From: an uncultured Dorea sp.
GTDB lineage: Bacteria; Bacillota; Clostridia; Lachnospirales; Lachnospiraceae
Reading direction: 5' to 3'
DNA: 64,000 nt
Assembly (NCBI GenBank): GCA_910580235.1
Contig: CAJTVU010000005.1
Coordinates: forward strand, 62,001-126,000
In this document: one piece after another, positions 1 to 7,812 of the stretch
Layout of the letters: each line of letters begins with the position of its first letter
How positions within the stretch are numbered: position 1 is the first letter of the stretch
Position numbers and translations under genes: made by a program
Notes under the pieces: model-generated
What the model was told of the DNA's origin: nothing
The model's database searches: none
What the model saw: the letters and a program-made list of their open reading frames with translations, nothing else

Positions 1-1
1 G

Positions 2-112
2 ATCGGTGAGGAGACTCTTGCAGAGAGCGTTACGAAAGAGACAGCAAAGGGTTATACGAAGGAATGGAAGATTAACGGCGAGAACGTAACGCTTGGTGTA
101 GAGAAGATATAA
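2..112 (+). CDS. 3' end of an unidentified gene
   Basis: An open frame enters from the left edge and stops with TAA at 110-112, giving a 36-residue tail ending ...GENVTLGVEKI. Only the C-terminus is visible and I do not recognise it. It lies 41 bp upstream of glycogen phosphorylase on the same strand, so the two may be cotranscribed. No terminator is visible between them. Confidence 0.5.
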   Translation: MGEETLAESVTKETAKGYTKEWKINGENVTLGVEKI

Positions 113-153
113 AAGCACATAAGATAGAGTGAGAAAGGAGAGGAAGAGAAGAA

Positions 154-2619
154 ATGTATAATCCCAGATTTGAGAAGAACGCCTTTAAGAAGGAAGTAGA
201 GAACAATGTCAAAACACTTTTCAGGAAGACGGTGGAGGAGGCGAACCAACAGCAGCTGTTCCAGGCAGTGTCTTACGCCGTAAAGGAAGTCATTATTGAC
301 GACTGGCTCGCTACACAGAAGAAGTACGATGAGGAAGACCCAAAGATGGTCTACTACATGTCCATGGAGTTCCTGATGGGAAGGGCTCTTGGAAATAACC
401 TGATCAACATGACGGCTTACACAGAAGTAAAGGAAGCCCTTGATGAGATGGGCATCAATCTGAATGCGATCGAAGATCAGGAGCCGGATCCGGCGCTTGG
501 GAACGGAGGACTTGGGCGTCTGGCAGCATGCTTCCTGGATTCTCTTACTACACTTGGGTATGCCGCTTACGGCTGCGGGATCCGCTACCGCTACGGCATG
601 TTCAAGCAGAAGATTGAGGACGGATGTCAGATTGAGATGCCGGACAACTGGCTGAAGGATGGCAATCCGTTTGAGCTTAGACGGCCAGAGTACGCGAAAG
701 AAGTGCGCTTCGGAGGGAATATCCGTGTGCAGTACGATGATGTGACCGGGGAGATGCGTTTTGCACAGGAGAATTATGAGTCTGTAATGGCGGTTCCTTA
801 CGATTATCCGATCGTAGGCTACAATAATCATGTGGTAAACACTTTGCGTATCTGGGATGCGGAGCCGATCGTGGACTTCGAATTGAATTCCTTTGACAGA
901 GGAGATTACCACAAGGCGGTGGAGCAGCAGAACCTGGCAAAGACGATCGTTGAGGTCCTTTATCCGAATGATAATCACTACGCAGGAAAAGAGCTTCGTC
1001 TGAAACAGCAGTATTTCTTCGTATCTGCAAGCCTTCAGGAAGCAGTTGATAAGTATAAGAGGACGCATGACGATATTACGAAGCTGTATGAGAAGATGAC
1101 GATCCAGATGAACGATACGCATCCGACTGTGGCGGTCGCCGAGCTGATGAGGATCCTTCTTGATGAGGAGGGGCTTGGCTGGAACGAGGCGTGGAACGTT
1201 ACGACGAAGACATGTGCTTATACGAACCATACGATTATGGCCGAAGCGCTTGAGAAATGGCCGATCGACTTATTCTCCAGGCTGCTCCCGAGAGTATATC
1301 AGATCATCCAGGAGATTGACAGAAGGTTCATCCTTCAGATCCACGCGCAGTATCCGGGGAATGAGGAGAAAGTCCGCAAGATGGCGATCTTAAGGGACGG
1401 GCAGGTGAAGATGGCCCACCTTGCCATTGTGGCTGGGTATTCTGTAAACGGGGTCGCAAGGCTCCACACGGAGATCCTTAAGAATCAGGAGCTGAAAGAT
1501 TTCTATCAGATGATGCCGGATAAGTTCAATAATAAGACGAACGGGATTACCCAGAGGCGCTTCCTCATGCATGGGAACCATCTTCTTGCAGACTGGGTAA
1601 CGGAGAAAATAGGAACGAAAGATTGGATTACAGATCTGTCTCTCATGAAGGGGCTTAAGCCACTGGCAGAAGATAAGGCTGCGCTGGAAGAGTTCATGCA
1701 GATCAAATTTAAGAACAAAGAACGCCTTGCAGCGTACATTAAAGAGCATAACGGTGTGGAAGTGGATCCGCGATCTATTTTCGACGTGCAGGTAAAACGT
1801 CTTCACGAGTACAAGAGGCAGCTGCTTAACATCCTTCATGTAATGTATCTGTATAACCAGTTAAAAGAGCATCCGGAAATTGAATTCTACCCGAGGACAT
1901 TTATCTTCGGCGCGAAAGCTTCTGCAGGCTATATCCGTGCAAAGCAGATCATTAAGCTGATCAATTCTGTCGCAGAGGTAGTAAATAACGATCAGAGCAT
2001 TAACGGCAAGCTTAAGATCGTGTTTATCGAAGATTACCGTGTGTCCAATGCAGAGTGGATATTTGCCGCTGCAGATGTGAGCGAGCAGATCTCCACTGCA
2101 TCGAAAGAGGCGTCCGGCACAGGAAATATGAAATTCATGTTAAATGGCGCTCTGACGATCGGGACGATGGACGGCGCGAATGTGGAGATCGTGGAAGAAG
2201 TCGGGGAGGAGAATGCCTTTATCTTCGGGCTGAGCTCTGACGAGGTAATTAACTATGAGCAGCACGGAGGCTACAATCCGATGGATATCTACAACAGCGA
2301 TCCAGATGTGCGCCGGGTGGTAGATCAGCTTGTAGACGGGACATATGCTCACGGGAACAGAGAGATGTACCGTGACTTGTATAACTCTCTTTTGAACACA
2401 AAGAGCAGCAGCCGGGCAGATATGTACTTTATCCTGAAGGACTTCCGCGCTTACGCAGAGGCTCAGAAAAAGGTCGGAGAGGCTTATAAAGATACAGAAA
2501 GCTGGGCTAAGAAGGCGCTTCTTAATACCGCCTGCTGCGGGAAGTTCTCTTCCGACAGGACGATCCAGGAGTATATAGATGATATCTGGAAGTTGGATAA
2601 AGTAGAAATAAACCTGTAA
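154..2619 (+). CDS. glgP: Glycogen/starch/alpha-glucan phosphorylase
   Basis: This 821-residue protein is full length for GT35 phosphorylases, which release glucose-1-phosphate from alpha-1,4-glucan in the cytoplasm using pyridoxal phosphate. The PLP-lysine motif EASGTGNMKF is present with Lys660. The N-terminal half holds the conserved GNGGLGRLAACFLDS and GYGIRYRYG-type glucan motifs (here GCGIRYRYG). The ATG follows AGGAG at a good distance. No other glycogen genes are in the window, although pgi at 35.8 kb would take its product after phosphoglucomutase. A palindromic repeat follows the stop and probably ends the transcript. Confidence 0.97.
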   Translation: MYNPRFEKNAFKKEVENNVKTLFRKTVEEANQQQLFQAVSYAVKEVIIDDWLATQKKYDEEDPKMVYYMSMEFLMGRALGNNLINMTAYTEVKEALDEMGINLNAIEDQEPDPALGNGGLGRLAACFLDSLTTLGYAAYGCGIRYRYGMFKQKIEDGCQIEMPDNWLKDGNPFELRRPEYAKEVRFGGNIRVQYDDVTGEMRFAQENYESVMAVPYDYPIVGYNNHVVNTLRIWDAEPIVDFELNSFDRGDYHKAVEQQNLAKTIVEVLYPNDNHYAGKELRLKQQYFFVSASLQEAVDKYKRTHDDITKLYEKMTIQMNDTHPTVAVAELMRILLDEEGLGWNEAWNVTTKTCAYTNHTIMAEALEKWPIDLFSRLLPRVYQIIQEIDRRFILQIHAQYPGNEEKVRKMAILRDGQVKMAHLAIVAGYSVNGVARLHTEILKNQELKDFYQMMPDKFNNKTNGITQRRFLMHGNHLLADWVTEKIGTKDWITDLSLMKGLKPLAEDKAALEEFMQIKFKNKERLAAYIKEHNGVEVDPRSIFDVQVKRLHEYKRQLLNILHVMYLYNQLKEHPEIEFYPRTFIFGAKASAGYIRAKQIIKLINSVAEVVNNDQSINGKLKIVFIEDYRVSNAEWIFAAADVSEQISTASKEASGTGNMKFMLNGALTIGTMDGANVEIVEEVGEENAFIFGLSSDEVINYEQHGGYNPMDIYNSDPDVRRVVDQLVDGTYAHGNREMYRDLYNSLLNTKSSSRADMYFILKDFRAYAEAQKKVGEAYKDTESWAKKALLNTACCGKFSSDRTIQEYIDDIWKLDKVEINL

Positions 2620-2641
2620 CACAAAAAGGGACACCCGATTT

Positions 2642-2690
2642 TACAAAAGGGGACGTACGCTTTTGCGAAGAGTGTACGTCCCCTTTTGTA
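2642..2690. repeat. Dispersed palindrome, family A, copy 1
   Basis: Perfect 17-bp arms (2642-2658 and 2674-2690) carry the core GGGGACGTAC around a 15-nt loop. It is preceded by GGGACACCCGAT, a motif that recurs before copy 3. It lies just after glgP and can act as a terminator hairpin. Copies are at 4569-4611 and 4941-4990. Confidence 0.85.
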
Positions 2691-2708
2691 CTTTTAAAGC
2701 TTGCGGAG

Positions 2709-2737
2709 GAATAAAGGGATACATTTTTTCATACAGT
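2709..2737 (+). promoter_or_regulatory. Candidate sigma-E promoter of spoIID
   Basis: GAATAAA (2709-2715) and CATACAGT (2730-2737) are 14 bp apart, close to the mother-cell sigma-E pattern of Bacillus/Clostridium. This fits the role of spoIID. The predicted start near 2744 would leave a very short leader, so this is a suggestion only. Confidence 0.35.
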
Positions 2738-2755
2738 GTATGGGAGGATGTTTTT

Positions 2756-3727
2756 ATGCGGCAGAGGGTTAAGACATTTTTGTGCTATCTTACGATTATC
2801 GTGCTGTTGCCTTACATCGTGACAGTGTTTATAAATGGGCCAAGCGTAGTATCTTCGCCTCATGTGGATGGCAGTTATGTGAAAGTCAGGACAGAATCAG
2901 GGGATGCTGGAATGTCTCTTGAAGAATACTGCATCGGCATTCTGGCAAAAGAAATTCCTGCAGATTATGAAAAAGAGGCGCTGAAAGCGCAGGCAATCCT
3001 AGTTCGCACGGAAGTATACGGAAAGATCCAGGCTGGAGGAGAAAATGTAGCGCTCGACAGAGATTTCTGGACAAGGGATCAGATGGAGGAAGCATGGGGA
3101 GCGGTGAAGGCGGCTTCCAATTATGCAAAATTCCGAAGTGCATGGAAGGAGACAGAGGGACAGGTGGTCACTTATGAAGGGAATCTGGCAAGAACGTCCT
3201 TTTTTCGATTGAGCAATGGAAGCACTCGCGACGGGAAGGAAGTGCTGGGACAGGAGGATTGCCCGTATGTCAAGATTGTCGACTGCCCACTTGATGTGGA
3301 AGCGCAAGAGCAGATACAGACTGTGACAGTGGATGATATTGATGCGGAGATTACAGCTACTGATACAGCCGGGTATGTGTTGAATGTCAGAGTTGGGGAT
3401 GAAACAGTCAGCGGAGAAGAATTCCGCACAAATTATCATCTGGCCTCCAGTTGTTTTACATTTCAAAAATATGAAGGAAAGCTTCGTATTACTACAAGAG
3501 GCGTCGGGCATGGTCTTGGCATGAGCCAGTATACTGCTAACGAGATGGCGAAAGAAGGGCAGGACGCCAGCTCCATATTGGAATATTTTTTTGAGGGGAC
3601 CGAGCTAAAAGAAGTAGCAGAGATAGTGAGAAGCGAAACAGGGCAGGAGAAAGATGCAGGAGCGGACGGGGGCACGGAAGAAAAGATGGATGAAAAATCG
3701 GGTGAAAAACAAGAGGAAAGTGAATAA
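2756..3727 (+). CDS. spoIID: Stage II sporulation protein D (SpoIID/LytB)
   Basis: SpoIID is a membrane-anchored lytic transglycosylase of the mother cell that, with SpoIIP, remodels septal peptidoglycan to drive engulfment. The protein has an N-terminal membrane segment (about residues 4-28), the SLEEYCIGILAKEIP region with its conserved glutamate, and the C-terminal GVGHGLGMSQYTANEMA motif (about 249-265). The start at 2756 follows GGGAGGA; a longer frame opens at 2663 but lacks that site. The acidic/lysine-rich tail after the domain looks disordered. A spoIIQ-like gene follows 45 bp downstream, the usual clostridial pairing. Confidence 0.93.
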   Translation: MRQRVKTFLCYLTIIVLLPYIVTVFINGPSVVSSPHVDGSYVKVRTESGDAGMSLEEYCIGILAKEIPADYEKEALKAQAILVRTEVYGKIQAGGENVALDRDFWTRDQMEEAWGAVKAASNYAKFRSAWKETEGQVVTYEGNLARTSFFRLSNGSTRDGKEVLGQEDCPYVKIVDCPLDVEAQEQIQTVTVDDIDAEITATDTAGYVLNVRVGDETVSGEEFRTNYHLASSCFTFQKYEGKLRITTRGVGHGLGMSQYTANEMAKEGQDASSILEYFFEGTELKEVAEIVRSETGQEKDAGADGGTEEKMDEKSGEKQEESE

Positions 3728-3772
3728 GACTATCACCATCTGGCAAAAATAAGGTCAGAGGTGGTGATAATA

Positions 3773-4555
3773 ATGAATCAGAGGCAAAAACCAAAAAGAA
3801 AAAGGGGAACTACCGCCGCGGCAGTATTATGCTTTGTGGCAGCAATTGCAATAGTCGGAACATATACATTTAACGATTACCGGGAAACACAGCAAAGAGA
3901 AGAACTGGCGCGGGCGGAAGAGGCCGAGAAGAAAGCGAAAGAGAAAGAAAAAGAAGAGCAGAACAAAAGAGCGGAAGAAAAAAGTAAAGAGACAAGCACA
4001 GATGCAGACGACATTATAATCAACACGCAGGAACGCCCGGAGGAGGAGTCAGAAGATGGTACAGAAGAAAATACATCGGATGATGCAGCGGGAAATAATA
4101 CAAGTCTGCAATCGACAGCAGCAGGAGGGAGCGCGGCATATTTTGACGACAGCAGCAGGCTTCTTTGGCCGGTAAACGGCGCAGTCATCCTAAGCTATAG
4201 TATGGATAAGACAGTGTATTTCTCAACACTTGATCAGTACAAGTACAATCCAGCTGTAATCATTGCAGGCGCGGAAGGGGATCAAGTTATTTGCGGAGCG
4301 CCAGGAATCGTGAAGTCTATTGACGTGACTGCCGAGACTGGAACAACTGTAAATATTGATATTGGAAATGGATATGAATTGTTTTACGGGCAATTAAAAG
4401 AAGTTCCGGTACAGGTTGGACAGGCAGTGGAGGCTAAGACAGTGCTTGGCTATGTGAGCCAGCCAACAAAGTATTACAGCGTCGAGGGAGCAAATGTGTA
4501 TTTTGAGATGCGTAAAGATGGGCAGCCGATAAACCCGGTAGAATTTATGGAATAA
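3773..4555 (+). CDS. spoIIQ: SpoIIQ-like M23/LytM-domain protein, catalytically degenerate
   Basis: The 260-residue protein has one N-terminal membrane segment (about 11-31), a long charged coiled-coil-like region (about 35-100), and a C-terminal LytM fold (about 140-258). The zinc ligands of active M23 peptidases (HxxxD and HxH) are missing: the equivalent places read YNPAVIIA and NVYFEM. This resembles B. subtilis SpoIIQ, a forespore scaffold that binds SpoIIIAH during engulfment. ATG 3773 is preferred over GTG 3761 because the ribosome site GAGGTGGTG lies between them. Its place next to spoIID supports the name. Confidence 0.85.
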   Translation: MNQRQKPKRKRGTTAAAVLCFVAAIAIVGTYTFNDYRETQQREELARAEEAEKKAKEKEKEEQNKRAEEKSKETSTDADDIIINTQERPEEESEDGTEENTSDDAAGNNTSLQSTAAGGSAAYFDDSSRLLWPVNGAVILSYSMDKTVYFSTLDQYKYNPAVIIAGAEGDQVICGAPGIVKSIDVTAETGTTVNIDIGNGYELFYGQLKEVPVQVGQAVEAKTVLGYVSQPTKYYSVEGANVYFEMRKDGQPINPVEFME

Positions 4556-4568
4556 TTGACAAATAATT

Positions 4569-4611
4569 AACAGGGGACGTACGCTTTTCGCAAAAGCGTA
4601 CGTCCCCTGTT
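4569..4611. repeat. Dispersed palindrome, family A, copy 2
   Basis: Perfect 20-bp arms (4569-4588 and 4592-4611) with core GGGGACGTACGCTTTT flank a 3-nt loop. It sits 13 bp after the spoIIQ-like stop and would form a very stable hairpin. Confidence 0.88.
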
Positions 4612-4615
4612 GCGT

Positions 4616-4650
4616 TTTAGGGTGTCCCCTATCGTATTTAGGGGTGTCCC
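4616..4650. repeat. Direct repeats TTTAGGGGTGTCCC
   Basis: TTTAGGGTGTCCC (4616-4628) and TTTAGGGGTGTCCC (4637-4650) directly follow the family A palindrome. The related motif GGGACACCC precedes copy 1 at 2629. The pieces therefore belong to one composite intergenic repeat. Confidence 0.6.
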
Positions 4651-4696
4651 TAATTTGTATTTTATAATATAATTGAGAATGGCGGAGGAAAAAAGG

Positions 4697-4945
4697 ATGA
4701 ACTATACATATATTTTAAAGTGTGCTGATGGTACACTTTATACTGGTTGGACAAATGACATAGAGAAACGTCTGAAAGCGCATAATGCGGGAAAGGGTGC
4801 GAAGTACACGAAAGGAAGAAGGCCGGTACAACTGGTCTATAGCGAAGAGTTTGAGACGAGAGAGGAGGCAATGAAGCGGGAATATGAAATCAAACAGATG
4901 ACCAGAAAAGAAAAAGAAGCATTGTGGGGACGCCCGATTTGTTAA
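4697..4945 (+). CDS. GIY-YIG nuclease-domain protein (YazA/UPF0213 type)
   Basis: This 82-residue single-domain GIY-YIG protein carries YTYILKCADGTLYTGWT, the family signature, followed by the conserved arginine of EKRLKAHN and KREYEIKQM. Free-standing members are of unclear function; some cut DNA. ATG 4697 follows GGAGG; the frame opens upstream at a TTG without support. Its last codons (GRPIC) are read from the intergenic repeat motif GGGACGCCCGAT, so the repeat supplies the C-terminus. In B. subtilis yazA sits between yabB and yabC; here it is about 36 kb away from them. Confidence 0.9.
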   Translation: MNYTYILKCADGTLYTGWTNDIEKRLKAHNAGKGAKYTKGRRPVQLVYSEEFETREEAMKREYEIKQMTRKEKEALWGRPIC

Positions 4946-4990
4946 AAGGGGACGTACGCTTTTCGCAAAAGTGTACGTCCCCTTTTTAAC
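4941..4990. repeat. Dispersed palindrome, family A, copy 3
   Basis: Near-perfect 23-bp arms carry the same core (GGGGACGTACGCTTTT) and a CGC loop at 4964-4966. It overlaps the stop of the GIY-YIG gene and ends 11 bp before the stop of the convergent trhA gene, so it could terminate both. Confidence 0.88.
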
Positions 4991-5000
4991 CTTTTTAATT

Positions 5001-5783
5001 TTATAATACAAATGTGTACATTACGATGAAATGGCAGGCGCTTCCGCCCATGACGAACAAGTGGAAGATCTCATGGCTACCGAAGTTTTTGTGGGTCTTA
5101 TTGAATATTGGGAGCTTTAGTGCATAAATGACGCCTCCAACTGTGTAGATAATCCCGCCGGCCAGCAGCCAGCCAAATGCTGCAGGGGACATGGAGTTAA
5201 GTATCTGCATGAAGGCCAGTACGCAGGTCCATCCCATACCTATATACAACACAGATGAAACCCATTTAGGGCAGTATACCCAGAATGCTTTCAGCAATAT
5301 GCCAAGTATTGCGATGCCCCATACAATGCTTAGAAGAATAATTCCCGTTTTTCCCTTTAAGACAAGGAGGCAGATTGGCGTATAGCTTCCTGCGATCAGG
5401 ACACTTATCATCATATGGTCGATTTTTTTTAGGATCGTGTTCACACGTTCCGATTTATCAAAGGTATGATAGCTCGTGCTTGCTGCATATAATAAGATCA
5501 GGCTCACGGCATATACAGTTATAGATATAATATAAATATGTTCTGGCTCGCGAGCTGCTTTTATTAACAGTGGGATCGCGGCAAAGACGGCCATCAGCAT
5601 TCCAATAAAATGTGTGATAGCGCTTCCCGGATCCTTAATGCGCGGCGTGATTTCCTGAGTCCTGTAATCTGGTGTTACATGTTGCTGTGCTGTGTGCTCT
5701 TGAATTATGTGCTCTTGAGCCATGTGTTCTTGCGTCATGCTCTTTGGCAGCGAGCGCTCTTGTAGTATATTTTCACGTATCAT
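5001..5783 (-). CDS. trhA: Hemolysin III / PAQR-type membrane protein
   Basis: The 260-residue protein has about seven membrane segments. It shows the PAQR/HlyIII signature residues: SxxYH in AASTSYHTFD, the aspartate/histidine in KKIDHMM, and GSHEIFH followed by CHFIVM near the C-terminus. Members are linked to membrane-lipid homeostasis; haemolysin is a historical name. An unusual hydrophilic N-terminus (about residues 14-45) repeats xQEH units. GGGAGG lies upstream of the ATG. A divergence-free gap with a family B palindrome separates it from the rubrerythrin genes upstream. Confidence 0.88.
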   Translation of the reverse strand: MIRENILQERSLPKSMTQEHMAQEHIIQEHTAQQHVTPDYRTQEITPRIKDPGSAITHFIGMLMAVFAAIPLLIKAAREPEHIYIISITVYAVSLILLYAASTSYHTFDKSERVNTILKKIDHMMISVLIAGSYTPICLLVLKGKTGIILLSIVWGIAILGILLKAFWVYCPKWVSSVLYIGMGWTCVLAFMQILNSMSPAAFGWLLAGGIIYTVGGVIYALKLPIFNKTHKNFGSHEIFHLFVMGGSACHFIVMYTFVL

Positions 5784-5882
5784 ATAAATCCCTCCCCGAA
5801 ATATAAAAAGTGTGATAAGTAGTTTTTAAAACTACTTATTGCATATATACATATTATACCCGAAAGAGAGAAAATGCAACCA

Positions 5883-5927
5883 AAAAAGTTGGGGACGGGG
5901 TAAATTATTTTACCCGTCCCCAACTTT
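5883..5927. repeat. Dispersed palindrome, family B, copy 1
   Basis: Arms of about 21 bp with core GTTGGGGACGGG flank an A+T loop, with one bulged base. It abuts the stop codon of rubrerythrin (5928-5930) and can serve as its terminator. Related copies are at 16120, 62893, 33978 (half) and 32702 (degenerate). Confidence 0.85.
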
Positions 5928-6464
5928 TTAATAATTTTCGACTTTTCTTTCGAAGTGTGCTCTTGGGTGTGCACATACAGGACATACCTCTGGAGCTTCT
6001 TCGCCCGTGTAGATGTATCCGCAGTTGTTGCACTTCCATCCAAGAGGAGCATCGCCCTTAAATGTCTTTCCAGCCTTGTAGCTTTCAAGCAGTTTATTGT
6101 AGCGTTTCTCATGAGAAGCCTCTACTTCTGCGACACCTTCAAACTTTGCTGCCAGTTCCTCAAAGCCCTCTTCTCTGGCCTCTGCCGCCATGCGTTTGTA
6201 CATATCGGTCCACTCGAAGTTCTCGCCTGCAGCCGCATCTGCAAGATTTGCCTCTACATCGCCAATACCATGGAATTCCTTGAACCACATCTTGGCATGC
6301 TCTTTCTCCTGATTAGCGGTCTCTTCGAAGATGTTTGCCATCTGGACATAACCAGCTTTTTTTGCTGCGGAAGCATAGTACGTATATTTATTACGAGCCT
6401 GTGACTCACCGGCAAATGCTTCCATAAGGTTTTTTTCTGTTTTTGTCCCTGCATATTTAGACAT
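5928..6464 (-). CDS. rbr: Rubrerythrin
   Basis: This 178-residue non-haem iron protein reduces hydrogen peroxide in anaerobes. The N-terminal ferritin-like diiron domain has EAFAGESQARNKY, EETANQEKEHAKMW and EVEASHEKRY. The C-terminal rubredoxin domain has CNNCGY and CPVCAHPRAHF for an Fe(Cys)4 site. It is the second gene of a two-gene operon, 19 bp after the reverse rubrerythrin, behind a single promoter with a large palindromic operator. The start has a GGAGAG ribosome site. Confidence 0.97.
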   Translation of the reverse strand: MSKYAGTKTEKNLMEAFAGESQARNKYTYYASAAKKAGYVQMANIFEETANQEKEHAKMWFKEFHGIGDVEANLADAAAGENFEWTDMYKRMAAEAREEGFEELAAKFEGVAEVEASHEKRYNKLLESYKAGKTFKGDAPLGWKCNNCGYIYTGEEAPEVCPVCAHPRAHFERKVENY

Positions 6465-6483
6465 ATAAAGCTCTCCTCCAGAT

Positions 6484-7026
6484 TTATGCGAAGTATCTCT
6501 TCAGAAGCCCCTCAAATGCTTTGCCATGACGAGCCTCGTCTCTCGCCATCTCGTGTACTGTATCATGGATAGCGTCAAGATTAGCAGCCTTTGCACGCTT
6601 TGCAAGGTCAAACTTACCTGCTGTAGCGCCATTCTCAGCGTCTACTCTCATCTCGAGGTTCTTCTTTGTGCTGTCTGTCACAACTTCACCAAGCAGCTCT
6701 GCAAATTTTGCAGCATGCTCAGCCTCTTCCCAGGCAGCTTTCTCCCAGTATAATCCAATCTCAGGATAGCCCTCTCTATGAGCGACTCTCGCCATTGCCA
6801 GGTACATGCCGACCTCTGTACACTCGCCTTCGAAGTTAGCGTGAAGATCGCGAAGGATATCCTCGCTTACGCCTTTAGCTACGCCGACAACATGCTCTGC
6901 AGCCCACTCTCTTGCTCCGGTCTGCTCTTTGAACTTCTCAGCCCCTACATGGCACTGTGGGCACTCTGCCGGTGCGGAATCTCCCTCGTGAACATAACCA
7001 CATACTGTACATACAAATTTCTTCAT
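6484..7026 (-). CDS. Reverse rubrerythrin (rubredoxin domain first)
   Basis: The 180-residue protein has the domain order swapped. An N-terminal rubredoxin domain (CTVCGYVHEGDSAPAECPQC) is followed by a ferritin-like diiron domain (FEGECTEVGMYL, EEAEHAAKFAELL, EMARDEARHGKAF). In clostridia such proteins form the terminal part of NADH peroxidase and oxygen reductase chains and are strongly induced by oxygen under PerR. It is the first gene of the operon with rubrerythrin and starts after AAGGAG. A perfect 11-bp inverted repeat lies in its promoter. Confidence 0.95.
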   Translation of the reverse strand: MKKFVCTVCGYVHEGDSAPAECPQCHVGAEKFKEQTGAREWAAEHVVGVAKGVSEDILRDLHANFEGECTEVGMYLAMARVAHREGYPEIGLYWEKAAWEEAEHAAKFAELLGEVVTDSTKKNLEMRVDAENGATAGKFDLAKRAKAANLDAIHDTVHEMARDEARHGKAFEGLLKRYFA

Positions 7027-7055
7027 AACTCATATCTCCTTTTTATTTATTTTTC

Positions 7056-7109
7056 AATATTAGTAATAGTTACTAATATTAAAATATCATAATTGTAACT
7101 GCTTGTCAA
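7056..7109 (-). promoter_or_regulatory. Promoter and palindromic operator of the rubrerythrin operon
   Basis: On the minus strand TTGACA (7109-7104) and TATTTT (7086-7081) are 17 bp apart. Just downstream lies a perfect inverted repeat, AATATTAGTAA - TAG - TTACTAATATT (7056-7080), covering the expected start site. The position and the nearby PerR-type gene suggest a peroxide-responsive repressor site, though the sequence is not the B. subtilis PerR box. Confidence 0.7.
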
Positions 7110-7129
7110 TGGGTATTACAAGTATATTT

Positions 7130-7528
7130 TCAATTTTTTTTGTTCAGACAATCAGCGCAGACGCCGTAAAACATCATTTTATGTGAGGAAATGCTCCCAT
7201 TAAAATATTTTTCTGCCTCATGATTGATAGAGTCGATGTAATCTTCATTCACCATCAGATCCATCACCTGGCCGCAGGAAGTACATGCGACATGATAGTG
7301 CGGATGCGTATCTCCATCAAAGCGGTCTCCCCCGTCAGGGGTAGGGATCTTGGTTGCCTCGCCCATGTCGGCAAGAAGATTCAGGTTCCGATATACAGTT
7401 CCCAGGCTAATGTTGGGAAACTGCTTTTTTACATGCAGATAAACCGCATCAGCTGTAGGATGTTCGTGGCTGTCCATCAGGTACTCTTTAATAGAAGCGC
7501 GCTGTCGGCTGTATTTTAAATTTGCCAT
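7130..7528 (-). CDS. perR: Fur-family repressor, PerR type
   Basis: The 132-residue protein has a winged-helix N-terminus (KYSRQRASIKEYL, TADAVYLHVKKQFPNISLGTVYRNLNLL). The metal-binding C-terminus has DGDTHPHYHVACTSCG and CADCLNKKN, giving two CxxC pairs for the structural zinc. PerR proteins use a histidine-oxidation switch to sense peroxide and repress rubrerythrin-type genes, which lie just downstream here. ATG 7528 follows AAAGGGG; an in-frame ATG at 7543 is less well placed. The choice of PerR over Fur or Zur rests on context. Confidence 0.87.
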   Translation of the reverse strand: MANLKYSRQRASIKEYLMDSHEHPTADAVYLHVKKQFPNISLGTVYRNLNLLADMGEATKIPTPDGGDRFDGDTHPHYHVACTSCGQVMDLMVNEDYIDSINHEAEKYFNGSISSHKMMFYGVCADCLNKKN

Positions 7529-7566
7529 AAAAGCCCCTTTCAATAATAATAATAATTATCGTAATC

Positions 7567-7595
7567 AGTATATGTCTAAAAGAGACATCTGTCAA
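7567..7595 (-). promoter_or_regulatory. Sigma-A promoter of perR
   Basis: On the minus strand TTGACA (7595-7590) and TATACT (7572-7567) are separated by 17 bp. An A+T-rich stretch with ATAATTATCGTAATC lies next to it and could be an autoregulatory site. Confidence 0.65.
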
Positions 7596-7700
7596 CGTTT
7601 ATTCTAAAAATGTAATAAATTTGTAACAAGTAATAGGGACAAAATGTATAAATTGGAAAAATAAGGATAAAATATGGCGATAAAAACCAAAGAAAACGCC

Positions 7701-7728
7701 TTGACATTGAAATATAGAGTGGTATAAT
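7701..7728 (+). promoter_or_regulatory. Sigma-A promoter of the NlpC/P60 gene
   Basis: TTGACA (7701-7706) and TATAAT (7723-7728) have a 16-bp spacer. The roughly 80-nt leader that follows holds three GTAACA words between 7735 and 7760 before the AAGGAGG ribosome site. Confidence 0.8.
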
Positions 7729-7812
7729 AAGTGCGTAACATATGTAACAATTCTGTAACAAATACAAAAGATAAGAAAACATAAACAAATTTAAGGAGGT
7801 AGTTTTAAGTTT

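Noticed and set aside
52..1230. 392-residue minus-strand ORF opposite glgP
   Set aside because: It lies fully antisense to a clear glycogen phosphorylase gene, with Arg/Leu/His-rich shadow composition.
5780..6112. 110-residue minus-strand ORF ending in the trhA leader
   Set aside because: It overlaps rubrerythrin in another frame and reads through the family B palindrome.
7576..7788. 70-residue minus-strand ORF rich in Phe, Tyr and Ile
   Set aside because: It lies in an A+T-rich promoter gap and its apparent hydrophobicity reflects base composition; no ribosome site.
7729..7812. ydaO-type c-di-AMP riboswitch upstream of the NlpC/P60 gene
   Set aside because: Such genes often carry one, but the leader here is only about 80 nt and lacks its conserved motifs.
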